Assembly: GCF_019599145.1 (NCBI RefSeq)
Contig: NZ_CP080647.1
Span: 4,154,001 to 4,218,000, forward strand
Direction: 5' to 3'
DNA: 64,000 nucleotides
DNA from: Streptomyces akebiae
GTDB taxonomy: Bacteria > Actinomycetota > Actinomycetes > Streptomycetales > Streptomycetaceae
Of this stretch, positions 19,248 through 30,199 are shown piece after piece. Numbering within the stretch: position 1 is the first letter of the stretch; the number at the start of each line of letters is the position of its first letter. Under the pieces are notes generated by a model. It was not told the origin of the DNA. It was given only the letters and a program-made list of their open reading frames with translations, and did no database searches. Position numbers and translations under genes: made by a program.

Positions 19248-20604
19248 CGGACGCCTCCCTCCCATTCGAAGATCCGTCACTGTCAGTATCGGACCCGCCA
19301 CTGACAATCAGCTCCCGCTCCCGGCGCGGGCGCCTGCGCGGCACCGGCGGGAGGGTCTGTCCGGGCAGGGGCGGCACGGGGAATCCGCCGGCCATCGGGT
19401 CGAAGCCGGCCGGTTCGGCGGGCTGGTCCTGTGCCTCGCGCCGGTCGCGGAACATGTCGGCGACTACGGAGAGCAGGAAGAGGACGATGACGGCGCCGAG
19501 GACGTACAGCGCGATCTCGGCGAAGTCGTAGTTCTCGTTCCTGAGGGTCCGCACGGTCGCGACGAGCATCAGCCAGACCACGGAGACCGGCAGGAGGACC
19601 TTCCAGCCGAGCTTCATCAGCTGGTCGTAGCGGACGCGTGGGAGGGTGCCGCGCAGCCAGATGAAGAAGAACAGCAGCAGCTGCACCTTCACCACGAACC
19701 AGAGCATCGGCCACCAGCCGTGGTTGGCGCCCTCCCAGAAGGTGCTGATGGGGTAGGGAGCCCGCCAGCCGCCGAGGAACAGCGTCACCGACACGGCGGA
19801 GACGGTCACCATGTTGACGTACTCGGCGAGCATGAACATCGCGAACTTGATCGACGAGTACTCGGTGTTGAAGCCGCCGACGAGGTCGCCCTCGGACTCC
19901 GGCATGTCGAACGGGGCGCGGTTGGTCTCGCCGACCATGGTCACGATGTAGATGACGAACGACACCGGCAGCAGCACGATGTACCAGCGGTCCTGCTGCG
20001 CCTCCACGATCGCCGACGTCGACATCGACCCCGAGTAGAGGAAGACCGAGGCGAACGCGGCGCCCATGGCGATCTCGTAGGAGATCATCTGCGCACAGGA
20101 GCGCAGGCCGCCCAGGAGCGGATAGGTGGAGCCGGAGCTCCACCCCGCGAGGACGATGCCGTAGATGCCGACCGAGGCGACGGCGAGGATGTAGAGCATC
20201 GCGATCGGCAGGTCGGTGAGCTGCATCGTGGTGCGCTGGCCGAAGATCGAGATCTCGTTGCCGGCGGGCCCGAAGGGGATCACCGCGATCGCCATGAAGG
20301 CCGGGATGGCCGCGACGATCGGCGCGAGGACGTAGACGACCTTGTCCGCGCGTTTGACGATGACGTCTTCCTTGAGCATCAGCTTGATGCCGTCGGCGAG
20401 CGACTGGAGCATGCCCCAGGGGCCGTGCCGGTTGGGGCCGATGCGCAGCTGCATCCAGGCGACGACCTTGCGCTCCCACACGATGGAGAACAGCACGGTG
20501 ATCATCAGGAAGGCGAAGCAGAACACCGCCTTGACGACGACCAGCCACCAGGGGTCGCGGCCGAACATCGAGAGGTCTTCAGCGGCGAGGAAGTACGCGC
20601 TCAT
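19240..20604 (-). CDS. nuoH: NADH-quinone oxidoreductase subunit H
   Basis: 454 residues, an eight-helix membrane subunit forming the quinone chamber with NuoB and NuoD. The signatures [14 protein letters not shown] and [20 protein letters not shown] are present with their acidic residues, as is [21 protein letters not shown]. The C-terminus has an extra ~75-residue hydrophilic Pro/Arg/Ser-rich tail after the last helix. ATG 20604 overlaps the nuoG stop by 4 bp. Confidence 0.97.
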   Translation of the reverse strand: MSAYFLAAEDLSMFGRDPWWLVVVKAVFCFAFLMITVLFSIVWERKVVAWMQLRIGPNRHGPWGMLQSLADGIKLMLKEDVIVKRADKVVYVLAPIVAAIPAFMAIAVIPFGPAGNEISIFGQRTTMQLTDLPIAMLYILAVASVGIYGIVLAGWSSGSTYPLLGGLRSCAQMISYEIAMGAAFASVFLYSGSMSTSAIVEAQQDRWYIVLLPVSFVIYIVTMVGETNRAPFDMPESEGDLVGGFNTEYSSIKFAMFMLAEYVNMVTVSAVSVTLFLGGWRAPYPISTFWEGANHGWWPMLWFVVKVQLLLFFFIWLRGTLPRVRYDQLMKLGWKVLLPVSVVWLMLVATVRTLRNENYDFAEIALYVLGAVIVLFLLSVVADMFRDRREAQDQPAEPAGFDPMAGGFPVPPLPGQTLPPVPRRRPRRERELIVSGGSDTDSDGSSNGREASDG

Positions 20605-23105
20605 GCCTCCACCTCCTCGGGGACCTCGGCGGCGAGCGTCGCGGGGCCGATACGGACGAGTGCGCCGGGCAGCGCCCCGGTGTCGGAGGCGACGCCCGAA
20701 CCGGTGGAGTTCAGCGGCAGCCAGACGACGCGGTCGGGCATCTCGCTGATCAGCAACGGCAGTTCGACGACCCCGGCGGGGCCGCTGACCGCGAGGGCGT
20801 CGCCGTTCTTGACGCCGACCTCGGCGGCCGTGGCGGCGGACACGCGCGCGTGGGCGGCGTGCCGGGTCCCGGCGAGCGCCTCGTCGCCGTCCTGGAGACG
20901 GCCCTGGTCGAGCAGCAGCCGGTGTCCGGCGAGGACGGCCTCCCCGGCGGCCGCGCGCGGCGCTCCGGTCGCGACCTCCACCGGCTCGTTGGCCCTCGCC
21001 CCGTCCCACGCCCCGAGGCGGTCCAGCTCCGCGCGCGTGGTGCGCAGGTCCGGCAGCCCCAGGTGGACGTCCATGGCGTCGGCCAGCATCTGCAGGACGC
21101 GGCCGTCGGTGGGCGCCACCGGGCGGGTCATCTGGTCGGGCTTCAGCGCGGCCTCGAACATCCGCACGCGGCCTTCCCAGTTGACGAAGGTGCCCGCCTT
21201 CTCGGCGACGGCGGCGACCGGGAGGACGACGTCGGCCCGGTCGGTGACCTCGCTGGGCCGCAGTTCCAGCGACACCAGGAAGCCCACCGCGGACAGTGCC
21301 TCACGCGCGCGTGCCGGGTCGGGCAGATCGCCGACTTCCACTCCCGCCACCACCAGGGCCCCGAGCTCTCCGGTGGCGGCGGCCTCGACGATCTGCCCGG
21401 TGTCCCGGCCGTAGCGCGCGGGGAGTTCGCCGACGCCCCAGGCGGCGGCGACCTCCGCGCGTGCGCGCGGGTCGGTGGCCGGGCGCCCGCCCGGCAGCAC
21501 GGACGGCAGCGCGCCCGCCTCGACGGCGGCGCGCTCCCCGGCCCTGCGCGGGATCCACACCAGCTTCGCGCCGGTCAGCGACGCGGCCCGGACGGCGGCG
21601 GTGAGCCCGCCCGCGACAGCGGCGAGGCGCTCGCCCACGACGATCACGGCGCCCTCGATGCGCAGCGCCTCGGAGGCCTTGGTGCCGTCGTCGTCGAGGC
21701 CGAAGCCGCTCGCGAGGGCGTCCAGCCACTCGGTCTCGGTGCCGGGCGCGGCGGGCAGCAGGGTGCCGCCGGCCTTCTCCAGGCCCCGGGTGGCGTGCGT
21801 CGCCAGCGAGAACACCCGCTGCTTGTGCTTGCGCCAGGCCTTGCGCAGCCTCAGGAAGACGCCGGGCGCCTCCTCCTCGGCCTCGAACCCGACCAGCAGG
21901 ACGGCGGGGGCCTTCTCCAGGGAGGTGTAGGTGACGCCCGTACCGTCGAGGTCGCGGCCGCGTCCGGCGACGCGGGCGGCCAGGAAGTCGGCCTCCTCGC
22001 CGCTGTGCACGCGCGCGCGGAAGTCGATGTCGTTGGTGTCGAGGGCCACGCGCGCGAACTTGCTGTACGCGTAGGCGTCCTCGACGGTGAGCCGGCCGCC
22101 GGTCAGGACGGCGGCCCGGCCGCGCGCCGCGAGGAGCCCCCGGGCGGCGACCTCCAGGGCCTCCGGCCAGGAAGCGGGCTCCAGGACCCCCTGGGCGTTG
22201 CGGACGAGCGGGGTGGTCAGCCGGTCCGGGCGCTGCGCGTAGCGGAACGCGAAGCGGCCCTTGTCGCAGATCCACTCCTCGTTGACCTCGGGGTCGTCGG
22301 CCGCGAGGCGTCGCATGACCTTGCCGCGCCGGTGGTCGGTGCGGGTGGCGCAGCCGCCGGAGCAGTGCTCGCAGACGGACGGCGAGGAGACCAGGTCGAA
22401 GGGGCGGGAGCGGAATCGGTACGCCGCCGAGGTCAGCGCGCCGACGGGGCAGATCTGGATGGTGTTGCCGGAGAAGTACGACTCGAAGGGGTCGCCCTCG
22501 CCGGTGCCGACCTGCTGCAGGGCGCCCCGCTCGATCAGTTCGATCATCGGGTCGCCGGCGACCTGGTTGGAGAACCGGGTGCAGCGGGCGCACAGCACGC
22601 ACCGCTCGCGGTCGAGCAGCACCTGCGTGGAGATCGCCACGGGCTTCTCGTACGTCCGCTTCCTGCCCTCGAAGCGGGACTCGGAGTGGCCGTGCGACAT
22701 GGCCTGGTTCTGCAGCGGGCACTCGCCGCCCTTGTCGCAGACGGGGCAGTCCAGCGGGTGGTTGATGAGCAGGAGCTCCATCACACCCTTCTGGGCCTTC
22801 TCCGCGACGGGGGAGGTGAGGTGGGTCTTGACGACCATCCCGTCCGTGCAGGTGATCGTGCAGGACGCCATGGGCTTGCGCTGGCCCTCGACCTCGACGA
22901 TGCACTGGCGGCACGCGCCGGCGGGGTCGAGGAGGGGGTGGTCGCAGAAGCGGGGGATCTCGATGCCGAGCTGTTCGGCGGCCCGGATGACCAGGGTGCC
23001 CTTGGGCACGCTGATGTCGACGCCGTCGATGGTCAGCGAGACGAGATCTTCCGGCGGGACCGCCGCCTCCCCGCCCCCGGAGGGAGCGCTGGTGGTCACG
23101 GTCAT
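20601..23105 (-). CDS. nuoG: NADH-quinone oxidoreductase subunit G
   Basis: 834 residues, the large iron-sulphur subunit of the peripheral arm. The N-terminal 2Fe-2S ferredoxin domain has ligands in [16 protein letters not shown] and later MASC. The His/Cys 4Fe-4S site is [17 protein letters not shown] and the next cluster is CVLCARC...CPVGAL. A further CEHCSGGC...WICDKGR set supplies four cysteines for the off-path N7 cluster known from E. coli and Thermus. The molybdopterin-oxidoreductase-like rest lacks catalytic function in this family. ATG 23105 overlaps the nuoF stop by 4 bp. Confidence 0.97.
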   Translation of the reverse strand: MTVTTSAPSGGGEAAVPPEDLVSLTIDGVDISVPKGTLVIRAAEQLGIEIPRFCDHPLLDPAGACRQCIVEVEGQRKPMASCTITCTDGMVVKTHLTSPVAEKAQKGVMELLLINHPLDCPVCDKGGECPLQNQAMSHGHSESRFEGRKRTYEKPVAISTQVLLDRERCVLCARCTRFSNQVAGDPMIELIERGALQQVGTGEGDPFESYFSGNTIQICPVGALTSAAYRFRSRPFDLVSSPSVCEHCSGGCATRTDHRRGKVMRRLAADDPEVNEEWICDKGRFAFRYAQRPDRLTTPLVRNAQGVLEPASWPEALEVAARGLLAARGRAAVLTGGRLTVEDAYAYSKFARVALDTNDIDFRARVHSGEEADFLAARVAGRGRDLDGTGVTYTSLEKAPAVLLVGFEAEEEAPGVFLRLRKAWRKHKQRVFSLATHATRGLEKAGGTLLPAAPGTETEWLDALASGFGLDDDGTKASEALRIEGAVIVVGERLAAVAGGLTAAVRAASLTGAKLVWIPRRAGERAAVEAGALPSVLPGGRPATDPRARAEVAAAWGVGELPARYGRDTGQIVEAAATGELGALVVAGVEVGDLPDPARAREALSAVGFLVSLELRPSEVTDRADVVLPVAAVAEKAGTFVNWEGRVRMFEAALKPDQMTRPVAPTDGRVLQMLADAMDVHLGLPDLRTTRAELDRLGAWDGARANEPVEVATGAPRAAAGEAVLAGHRLLLDQGRLQDGDEALAGTRHAAHARVSAATAAEVGVKNGDALAVSGPAGVVELPLLISEMPDRVVWLPLNSTGSGVASDTGALPGALVRIGPATLAAEVPEEVEA

Positions 23106-24457
23106 GCGTTCACCTCCGCGTGCTTGTCCTTGTCGGCCCAGGCGGTCGATTTGGCCGGGTCGAACGGGCAGCCCCGGCCCGTGATGTGGTCCTCGTACTC
23201 CGCGCGGAAGTACTTGAGGGAGGAGAAGATCGGCGAGGCGGCGCCGTCGCCGAGGGCGCAGAAGGACTTGCCGTTGATGTTGTCGGCGATGTCGTTCAGC
23301 TTGTCGAGGTCGCTCATGACGCCCTTGCCGGCCTCGATGTCGCGCAGCAACTGGACCAGCCAGTAGGTGCCTTCGCGGCAGGGGGTGCACTTGCCGCAGG
23401 ACTCGTGGGCGTAGAACTCGGTCCAGCGGGTGACGGCCCGGACGACGCAGGTCGTCTCGTCGAAGCACTGGAGTGCTTTCGTGCCGAGCATGGAACCGGC
23501 GGCGCCCACTCCTTCGTAGTCGAGGGGGACGTCGAGGTGCTCGTCGGTGAACATCGGGGTCGAGGAGCCGCCCGGCGTCCAGAACTTGAGGCGATGGCCG
23601 GGCCGCATGCCGCCGCTCATCTCCAGCAGTTGGCGGAGGGTGATGCCGAGCGGGGCCTCGTACTGGCCGGGGGAGGCGACATGGCCGCTGAGGGAGTAGA
23701 GCGTGAAGCCGGGGGACTTCTCGCTTCCCATCGACCTGAACCATTCCTTGCCCCTGTGCAGGATGGCGGGAACCGAGGCGATCGACTCGACGTTGTTCAC
23801 CACAGTGGGACAGGCGTAGAGGCCTTCCACGGCGGGGAAGGGGGGACGCAGCCGGGGTTGACCCCGGCGGCCTTCGAGCGAGTCGAGCAGTGCGGTCTCC
23901 TCACCACAGATGTACGCGCCGGCGCCGGCGTGCACGGTGATGTCGAGGTCGAGTCCGCTGCCCAGGATGTTCTCGCCGAGGAAGCCCCCCTCGTAGGCCT
24001 CGCGGACGGCCTCGTGCAACCGCCGCAGGACGGGGACGACCTCACCACGCAGGTAGATGAAGGCATGCGAGGACCGAATGGCGTAGCACGCGATGATCAT
24101 GCCCTCGATGAGGCTGTGCGGGTTCGCGAAGAGGAGCGGAATGTCCTTGCACGTTCCGGGCTCCGACTCGTCGGCGTTGACAACCAGATAGTGCGGTTTT
24201 CCATCGCCCTGGGGAATGAACTGCCATTTCATTCCGGTCGGGAATCCCGCGCCGCCACGGCCGCGCAGACCCGACTCCTTGACGTACGCGATGACGTCGT
24301 CCGGTGACATGGCCAGCGCCTTGCGCAGTCCCTCGTACCCGTCGTGCCTGCGGTAGACGTCGAGCGACCACGGCCTGTCCTCGTCCCAGAAGGCCGACAG
24401 CACGGGTGCGAGCAGCTTCTCCGGGCTGCTGCCCTTGATCTCGGGTGCCAACGTCAT
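23102..24457 (-). CDS. nuoF: NADH-quinone oxidoreductase subunit F
   Basis: About 451 residues, the NADH-oxidising subunit. NADH site [16 protein letters not shown] near residue 65, FMN site [20 protein letters not shown], and the N3 4Fe-4S ligands [15 protein letters not shown] near residue 355 are all intact. It accepts hydride from NADH onto FMN and feeds the Fe-S chain. ATG 24457 overlaps the nuoE stop; GTG 24460 one codon earlier is an alternative. Confidence 0.97.
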   Translation of the reverse strand: MTLAPEIKGSSPEKLLAPVLSAFWDEDRPWSLDVYRRHDGYEGLRKALAMSPDDVIAYVKESGLRGRGGAGFPTGMKWQFIPQGDGKPHYLVVNADESEPGTCKDIPLLFANPHSLIEGMIIACYAIRSSHAFIYLRGEVVPVLRRLHEAVREAYEGGFLGENILGSGLDLDITVHAGAGAYICGEETALLDSLEGRRGQPRLRPPFPAVEGLYACPTVVNNVESIASVPAILHRGKEWFRSMGSEKSPGFTLYSLSGHVASPGQYEAPLGITLRQLLEMSGGMRPGHRLKFWTPGGSSTPMFTDEHLDVPLDYEGVGAAGSMLGTKALQCFDETTCVVRAVTRWTEFYAHESCGKCTPCREGTYWLVQLLRDIEAGKGVMSDLDKLNDIADNINGKSFCALGDGAASPIFSSLKYFRAEYEDHITGRGCPFDPAKSTAWADKDKHAEVNA

Positions 24458-25320
24458 CACTCCCCCTCCTCGGCGGCGGGCCCGGCCGGGTGGGCGGGGT
24501 CGGAGGCCGATGTCTCCTGCGGCGCGTCGTGCGAGCTGAGGTGCTCACCGGGTGACGGCTCGTGCACCTTGTCCTGCGGCTCGTCGTGCGGGCCGCCGTC
24601 CCGTGGATGGACCACGCGCGCGGGTCCGGCCTCTCCCCTGGCCAGGCGGAGGCCGACCAGCGAGGCGGGTCCCGCGCCGCCGCTCGCCTCGACGGCGCCG
24701 GGCCGCTCGTCGGGGAAGCCGGCGAGGATCCGCGCGGTGTCCTTGAAGGTGCACAGCGGCGCCCCGCGCGTGGGCCGGACCTCGGTTCCCTCGCGCAGGT
24801 CGTCGACGAGTCGCTTGGCGCTGTCGACGGTCTGGTTGTCGAAGAACTCCCAGTTGACCATCACGACCGGCGCGAAGTCGCAGGCCGCGTTGCACTCGAT
24901 GTGCTCCAGCGTGACCTTGCCGTCGCCGGTGGTCTCGCCGTTGCCGACGCCGAGGTGGTCCTGCAGCGCCTCGAAGATCGCGTCGCCGCCCATCACCGCG
25001 CACAGGGTGTTGGTGCAGACGCCCACCTGGTAGTCACCGCTCGGCTTGCGCCGGTACATGGAGTAGAAGGTGGCGACCGCGGTGACCTCGGCCGTGGTCA
25101 GGCCGAGCACCTCGGCGCAGAACCGCATGCCGGTGCGGGTGACATGGCCCTCCTCCGACTGCACGAGATGCAGCAACGGCAGCAGGGCGGACCGGGAGTC
25201 CGGGTAGCGGGCGACGACCTGGGCCGCGTCCCGCTCCAGCCGGGCTCGAACGTCGTCCGGGTAGTCGGGCGCGGGCAGTTGCGGCATGCCCAGGCTGACG
25301 CCCTCGGGGGTGGTGGTCAC
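24457..25320 (-). CDS. nuoE: NADH-quinone oxidoreductase subunit E, with C-terminal extension
   Basis: 287 residues. The thioredoxin-like core (residues ~1-200) binds the N1a 2Fe-2S cluster through CTNTLC and [11 protein letters not shown]. Beyond it are ~85 residues of low-complexity Pro/Gly/Glu/His sequence (for example [20 protein letters not shown]) absent from E. coli NuoE (166 residues). GTG 25320 overlaps the nuoD stop by 4 bp. The subunit partners NuoF in the NADH dehydrogenase module. Confidence 0.96.
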   Translation of the reverse strand: MTTTPEGVSLGMPQLPAPDYPDDVRARLERDAAQVVARYPDSRSALLPLLHLVQSEEGHVTRTGMRFCAEVLGLTTAEVTAVATFYSMYRRKPSGDYQVGVCTNTLCAVMGGDAIFEALQDHLGVGNGETTGDGKVTLEHIECNAACDFAPVVMVNWEFFDNQTVDSAKRLVDDLREGTEVRPTRGAPLCTFKDTARILAGFPDERPGAVEASGGAGPASLVGLRLARGEAGPARVVHPRDGGPHDEPQDKVHEPSPGEHLSSHDAPQETSASDPAHPAGPAAEEGE

Positions 25321-26657
25321 CGGTCGACGCCTCCCATCACGGGGTCGATGGACGCGACGGCGACGATGACGTCGGCGACCTGGCCGCCCTCGCACATCGC
25401 CGCCATGGCCTGCAGGTTGGTGAAGGACGGGTCGCGGAAGTGGACCCGGAAGGGGCGGGTGCCTCCGTCGGACACGGCGTGCACCCCGAGTTCGCCCTTG
25501 GGCGACTCGACGGCCGAGTACGCCTGTCCCGGCGGGACGCGGAATCCCTCGGTGACCAGCTTGAAGTGGTGGATCAGGGCCTCCATGGAGGTGCCCATGA
25601 TCTTCTTGATGTGGTCCAGGGAGTTGCCGAGTCCGTCCGGTCCCAGGGCGAGCTGGGCGGGCCAGGCGATCTTCTTGTCGCCGACCATGACCGGGCCGGG
25701 CTGCAGCCGGTCCAGGCACTGCTCGACGATCCGCAGGGACTGGCGCATCTCTTCGAGGCGGATCAGGAAGCGGCCGTAGGAGTCGCAGGTGTCGGCGGTC
25801 GGGACGTCGAAGTCGTACGTCTCGTAGCCGCAGTACGGCTGGGCCTTGCGCAGGTCGTGCGGGAGGCCGGCGGAGCGGAGGATCGGGCCGGTGGCGCCGA
25901 GGGCCATGCAGCCGGACAGGTCCAGATAGCCGACGTCCTGCATACGGGCCTTGAAGATGGGGTTCCCGGTGGCGAGCTTGTCGTACTCGGGAAGGTTCTT
26001 CTGCATCTTCTTCACGAACTCGCGGATCTGGTCCACCGCGCCGGGCGGCAGGTCCTGGGCGAGTCCGCCGGGCCGGATGTACGCGTGGTTCATGCGCAGC
26101 CCGGTGATCAGCTCGTAGATGTCGAGAATCAGTTCACGATCACGGAAGCCGTAGATCATGATCGTGGTCGCGCCCAGTTCCATGCCGCCGGTGGCGATGC
26201 ACACCAGGTGGGAGGAGAGCCGGTTCAGCTCCATCAGGAGCACCCGGATGATCGTGGCGCGGTCCGGGATCTCGTCCTCGATGCCGAGGAGCTTCTCCAC
26301 GGCGAGGCAGTACGCCGTCTCGTTGAAGAACGGCGTCAGGTAGTCCATGCGCGTCACGAACGTGGTGCCCTGGGTCCACGTCCGGTATTCGAGGTTCTTC
26401 TCGATGCCGGTGTGGAGGTAGCCGATGCCGCAGCGGGCCTCGGTGACGGTCTCGCCGTCGATCTCCAGGATCAGCCGGAGCACACCGTGGGTGGACGGGT
26501 GCTGGGGGCCCATGTTGACGATGATGCGCTCGTCGTCGGACCGGGCCGCGGTCTCGGCGACCTCGTCCCAGTCGCCGCCGGTGACCGTGTAGACGGTGCC
26601 CTCGGTGGTCTCGCGCGCCGAGGCGGCGGACTCCGCCGATGCGTGCTGCGTGCTCAT
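25317..26657 (-). CDS. nuoD: NADH-quinone oxidoreductase subunit D
   Basis: 446 residues, the 49-kDa-type subunit lining the quinone site. [13 protein letters not shown] near residue 50, [16 protein letters not shown] and [16 protein letters not shown] are intact; the His in HPSTHG and the Tyr of the quinone pocket lie in these blocks. It is separate from NuoC, unlike the fused E. coli protein. ATG 26657 overlaps the nuoC stop by 4 bp. Confidence 0.97.
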   Translation of the reverse strand: MSTQHASAESAASARETTEGTVYTVTGGDWDEVAETAARSDDERIIVNMGPQHPSTHGVLRLILEIDGETVTEARCGIGYLHTGIEKNLEYRTWTQGTTFVTRMDYLTPFFNETAYCLAVEKLLGIEDEIPDRATIIRVLLMELNRLSSHLVCIATGGMELGATTIMIYGFRDRELILDIYELITGLRMNHAYIRPGGLAQDLPPGAVDQIREFVKKMQKNLPEYDKLATGNPIFKARMQDVGYLDLSGCMALGATGPILRSAGLPHDLRKAQPYCGYETYDFDVPTADTCDSYGRFLIRLEEMRQSLRIVEQCLDRLQPGPVMVGDKKIAWPAQLALGPDGLGNSLDHIKKIMGTSMEALIHHFKLVTEGFRVPPGQAYSAVESPKGELGVHAVSDGGTRPFRVHFRDPSFTNLQAMAAMCEGGQVADVIVAVASIDPVMGGVDR

Positions 26658-27411
26658 GAGTACGACCTCCGCTGGTCCGGAGCCGGGATCTGGGCGCCCT
26701 TGTACTCGACGGGGATGCCGCCGAGGGGATAGTCCTTGCGCTGCGGGAAGCCCTGCCAGTCGTCCGGCATCATGATCCGCGTCAGCGCGGGGTGGCCGTC
26801 GAAGACGATGCCGAAGAAGTCGTACGTCTCGCGCTCGTGCCAGTCGTTGGTCGGGTAGACGGGGACGAGCGACGGGATGTGCGGGTCGGCGTCGGGGGCC
26901 GAGACCTCCAGGCGGATCAGCCGGTTGTGGGTGATCGAGCGCAGGTGGTAGACGGCGTGCAGCTCGCGGCCCTTGTCGCCGGGGTAGTGGACGCCGGAGA
27001 CGCCGGTGCACAGCTCGAAGCGGAGGGCCGGGTCGTCGCGGAGGGTCCGGGCGACGGTCGGCAGGTGTTCGCGCTCGATGTGGAAGGTGAGCTCGCCGCG
27101 GTCGACGACGGTCCTGTCGATGACGTTCTCGGGGACGAGGCCCTGTTCCTCCAGGGCACCCTCCAGTTCGTCGGCGACCTCGTCGAACCAGCCGCCGTAG
27201 GGGCGGACGGCCTCTCCGGGAAGCCGGATGGAGCGGACCAGACCGCCGTAGCCGGAGGTGTCGCCGCCGTTGTTCGCGCCGAACATGCCGCGCTGGACGC
27301 GGATCTCCTCGCCGCCGTCGCCGCGCTGGCCGGGGAGGTTGGAGGCCGCGAGGTCCTTCTCGGGGTTCACCCCGTTCGAGTCGTTCTTGCCGTTCTTGCC
27401 GTTCGCGTCGC

Positions 27412-27415
<4 letters not shown>
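26654..27415 (-). CDS. nuoC: NADH-quinone oxidoreductase subunit C
   Basis: 253 residues, the 30-kDa-type subunit. The family signature [20 protein letters not shown] near residue 200 is clear. The first ~60 residues are a polar Asn/Gly/Lys-rich extension ([17 protein letters not shown]) not seen in shorter homologues. ATG 27415 overlaps the nuoB stop by 4 bp. Confidence 0.97.
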
Positions 27416-27966
<551 letters not shown>

Positions 27967-27980
27967 GGCTTAAAGGCCCC

Positions 27981-28340
27981 TCAGTCCCATTCCAGGCCGC
28001 CGCGGCGCCAGACGTACGCGTAGGCGACGAAGACGGTGAGCACGAAGAGCAGCATCTCCACGAGCCCGAAAACACCCAGGGCGTCGAAGGTGACGGCCCA
28101 CGGGTAGAGGAAGACGATCTCGATGTCGAAGACGATGAAGAGCATCGCCGTCAGGTAGTACTTGATGGGGAATCGCCCGCCGCCGGCCGGCGTGGGGGTG
28201 GGCTCGATCCCGCACTCGTAGGCCTCGAGCTTGGCCCGGTTGTAGCGCTTCGGGCCGATCAGCGTGGCCATGATCACGGAGAAGATCGCAAAGCCTGCCC
28301 CGAGGGCTCCCAGTACGAGGATGGGCGCATAGGCGTTCAC
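27981..28340 (-). CDS. nuoA: NADH-quinone oxidoreductase subunit A (first gene of nuo)
   Basis: 119 residues, three helices, with the signature [23 protein letters not shown] in the TM1-2 loop (the Cys is the conserved switch-loop residue) and [13 protein letters not shown] in TM2. The GTG start at 28340 follows AGGAGCG. It opens the 14-gene operon running to nuoN, in which nearly every junction overlaps or is under 20 bases. Confidence 0.97.
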   Translation of the reverse strand: MNAYAPILVLGALGAGFAIFSVIMATLIGPKRYNRAKLEAYECGIEPTPTPAGGGRFPIKYYLTAMLFIVFDIEIVFLYPWAVTFDALGVFGLVEMLLFVLTVFVAYAYVWRRGGLEWD

Positions 28341-28451
28341 CGCTCCTCGCTCCTCTCAGTCGGCACTGACTGCTGGCGGATTGGCGTGGACCCTGCTCTC
28401 CCGCCCCACCGGTCACACGAACCCCGTCTGCCTCGACGAAGATCGCGAACA

Positions 28452-28541
28452 TGTGAAGCAGGTCACAAGCCCAACTGCCCCGCATCCTATGCCTGCCGGT
28501 CTGTGATCTGCGACACGGGTGCGGCACCGAGTTTGTGATCT
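28452..28541 (-). promoter_or_regulatory. nuo promoter region with Rex/Crp-like operator
   Basis: The inverted repeat TGTGAAGCAGGTCACA (28452-28467) has the TGTGA-N6-TCACA form. It matches most fixed positions of the remembered Rex operator (TGTGAACGNNTTCACA) and equally the Crp consensus. On the minus strand a TAGGAT -10-like box at 28484-28489 would place the start near 28477, putting the operator just downstream, where a repressor would block. Two more TGTGATCT half-sites lie upstream at 28502-28509 and 28534-28541. No strong -35 box is seen. Confidence 0.5.
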
Positions 28542-29086
28542 CCACCACCTGACGAAGGATCATGAAGTCGGATGAGCGTCGATCTTCATACACGAAGCGC
28601 CAGACTGATCACCAGAAGTGACATTTTCACTCGTTACCGCTGGTCACGCAGGGCGTCTCCATATCAAGAGAGTTCCTCTGCATGCAAATTGGTGTTGGAC
28701 GAGACCGCTTGGTAGAGCGCCGCGTTCACACCTCGCGAGGAGGTTCGATGGCCGATGTGGACGCGTGCACGCGTTCACGAGCGTCGAGAGGCGTTCCTCC
28801 GCGCGGGACGCCGCGGGAGCGGGTGACCGTTCCGTGACCTGCGCCACATCGGACCGAGATCAAATCCACCGACCTTGGCCACTCGCTGCGATCGATGGTA
28901 AGCGCAGGGCAATTCGGGCGTAATCACGAAAGCGCATGATCAAAGGCCTGTTCGACCGTGTCCGCTATGCCCGTTACGGCGTCAATAAAGAGTGACGCTC
29001 GGGGAATTTACGGCTTCCGTTGAACAACTGTGGCGCAGCACACGTTTCTTGAAGGTATGGAGGAGTCGCTGGTACCGCTTGTACCC
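28542..29086. other. Intergenic region between nuoA and the NlpC/P60 gene
   Basis: These ~545 bases are noticeably less GC-rich than the genes around them and hold no convincing gene; the 101-codon frame at 28618 has no family signature. The stretch should contain the start of nuo regulation on one side and the promoter of the NlpC/P60 gene on the other. A near-palindrome around GTGCACGCGTTCACG (about 28767-28781) is another weak Rex-like match. No ydaO riboswitch blocks are seen here. Confidence 0.4.
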
Positions 29087-29887
29087 ATGTCCCACACCGC
29101 TCACATACGCAGCCACCGGAAACCCCGCCGCAACGCGTCCTCGATCGCGATGCGCGCCGGAGTCGCCGGTGGCGTTCTCAGCACCGTGGCAGTGGCCGGC
29201 GCGTCCACGTCTGCCTTCGCGGCGGAGCCGGTGACGCAGACGCTCGAACTGCCCACCCTCACGGCCGACCTGGCCACGCAGGCCGCGCAGTCCGCGGACG
29301 CCACGCAGGCGATGGCGGCCGACTACCAGCTGCAGGCCGAGCGTGACGCGGCCGCCGAAGAGGCGGCGAAGCAGGCCGACAAGGACCTCGCCAAGGCGAA
29401 GAAGGAAGAGGCCCGGAAGAAGGCCGCCGAGGAGGCCGAGCGCAAGGCCGCCGCCGAGCGCGCCTCGCGTGACACCGAGCGGACCACCCTCACAACCAAC
29501 TCGTCGACGACGACCACGACGGCGCCCGCCACGGGCAGCGTCGGCACGGTCATCGGCTTCCTGAAGGCGCAGCTCGGCGACGCCTACGTCCTCGGCGCCG
29601 CGGGCCCCAACGCGTGGGACTGCTCCTCGCTCGTGCAGGCCGCGTTCAAGCAGGTCGGCGTGGACCTCCCCCGGGTCTCGCAGGACCAGTCGATGCAGGG
29701 CACCGAGGTCTCGCTGTCGAACCTCCAGGTCGGCGACATCCTGTACTGGGGCGCCAAGGGTTCGGCGTACCACGTGGGTGTCTACGTCGGGAACGGCCAG
29801 TACCTCGACGCGGCGAACCCCTCCAAGGGCGTCGTGATCCAGGATCTCTCCGGCTACCCGGCAACGGGCGCGGTGCGCGTGCTCTGA
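29087..29887 (+). CDS. Secreted NlpC/P60 peptidoglycan hydrolase
   Basis: 266 residues from ATG 29087. The N-terminus is a signal peptide (basic HRKPRRNAS, hydrophobic AGVAGGVLSTVAVAGA, cleavage near AFA|AEP). Residues ~60-150 form an Ala/Glu/Lys-rich coiled coil and a short Thr-rich linker. The C-terminal NlpC/P60 domain has the catalytic Cys in NAWDCSSLVQAAF and the His in SAYHVGVYVG. It should cut peptide bonds in cell-wall stem peptides outside the cell. Longer frames starting at 29030 or 29057 exist, but the signal peptide fits best with 29087. Confidence 0.87.
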   Translation: MSHTAHIRSHRKPRRNASSIAMRAGVAGGVLSTVAVAGASTSAFAAEPVTQTLELPTLTADLATQAAQSADATQAMAADYQLQAERDAAAEEAAKQADKDLAKAKKEEARKKAAEEAERKAAAERASRDTERTTLTTNSSTTTTTAPATGSVGTVIGFLKAQLGDAYVLGAAGPNAWDCSSLVQAAFKQVGVDLPRVSQDQSMQGTEVSLSNLQVGDILYWGAKGSAYHVGVYVGNGQYLDAANPSKGVVIQDLSGYPATGAVRVL

Positions 29888-29915
29888 CCCACGCGGTCGC
29901 CCAGGGCGTTTTCGA

Positions 29916-29948
29916 AGGGCCGCTCTCCCCTGAGGGGACAGCGGCCCT
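29916..29948. terminator. Hairpin after the NlpC/P60 gene
   Basis: AGGGCCGCT (29916-29924) pairs with AGCGGCCCT (29940-29948), with an inner TCCCC/GGGGA stem and TGA loop. There is no U-run, as is common in Streptomyces. The following bases to 30199 hold no gene, only two copies of CAGATCGCCCACATC (30148-30162, 30166-30180). Confidence 0.6.
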
Positions 29949-30199
29949 CGGGCTGCCCACAGAAAGGCCACAGGCACCCCACAGGGCGCCTGTCGTCCCA
30001 CTCCCAAGGTGTTACGCGATCCCGGACGACAGCGGGCCCCTCAGGGGCGTACAGCGGTTCCGGCCGCGAAGGCCGTGGCGGCCTCGGCGCGCGCACGGGG
30101 CACCCACCGGCCGGGGAGAGCCCACGGCCGGCCACGCGCACCTCGCACAGATCGCCCACATCACGCAGATCGCCCACATCGGCGCGGGTCAGGCGCCGG

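Noticed and set aside
28618..28923. A 101-codon frame between nuoA and the NlpC/P60 gene
   Set aside because: No ribosome-binding site, no recognisable domain, and codon use unlike neighbouring genes.
28542..29086. A second ydaO riboswitch ahead of the NlpC/P60 hydrolase
   Set aside because: The conserved blocks seen at 882-1118 do not appear here.
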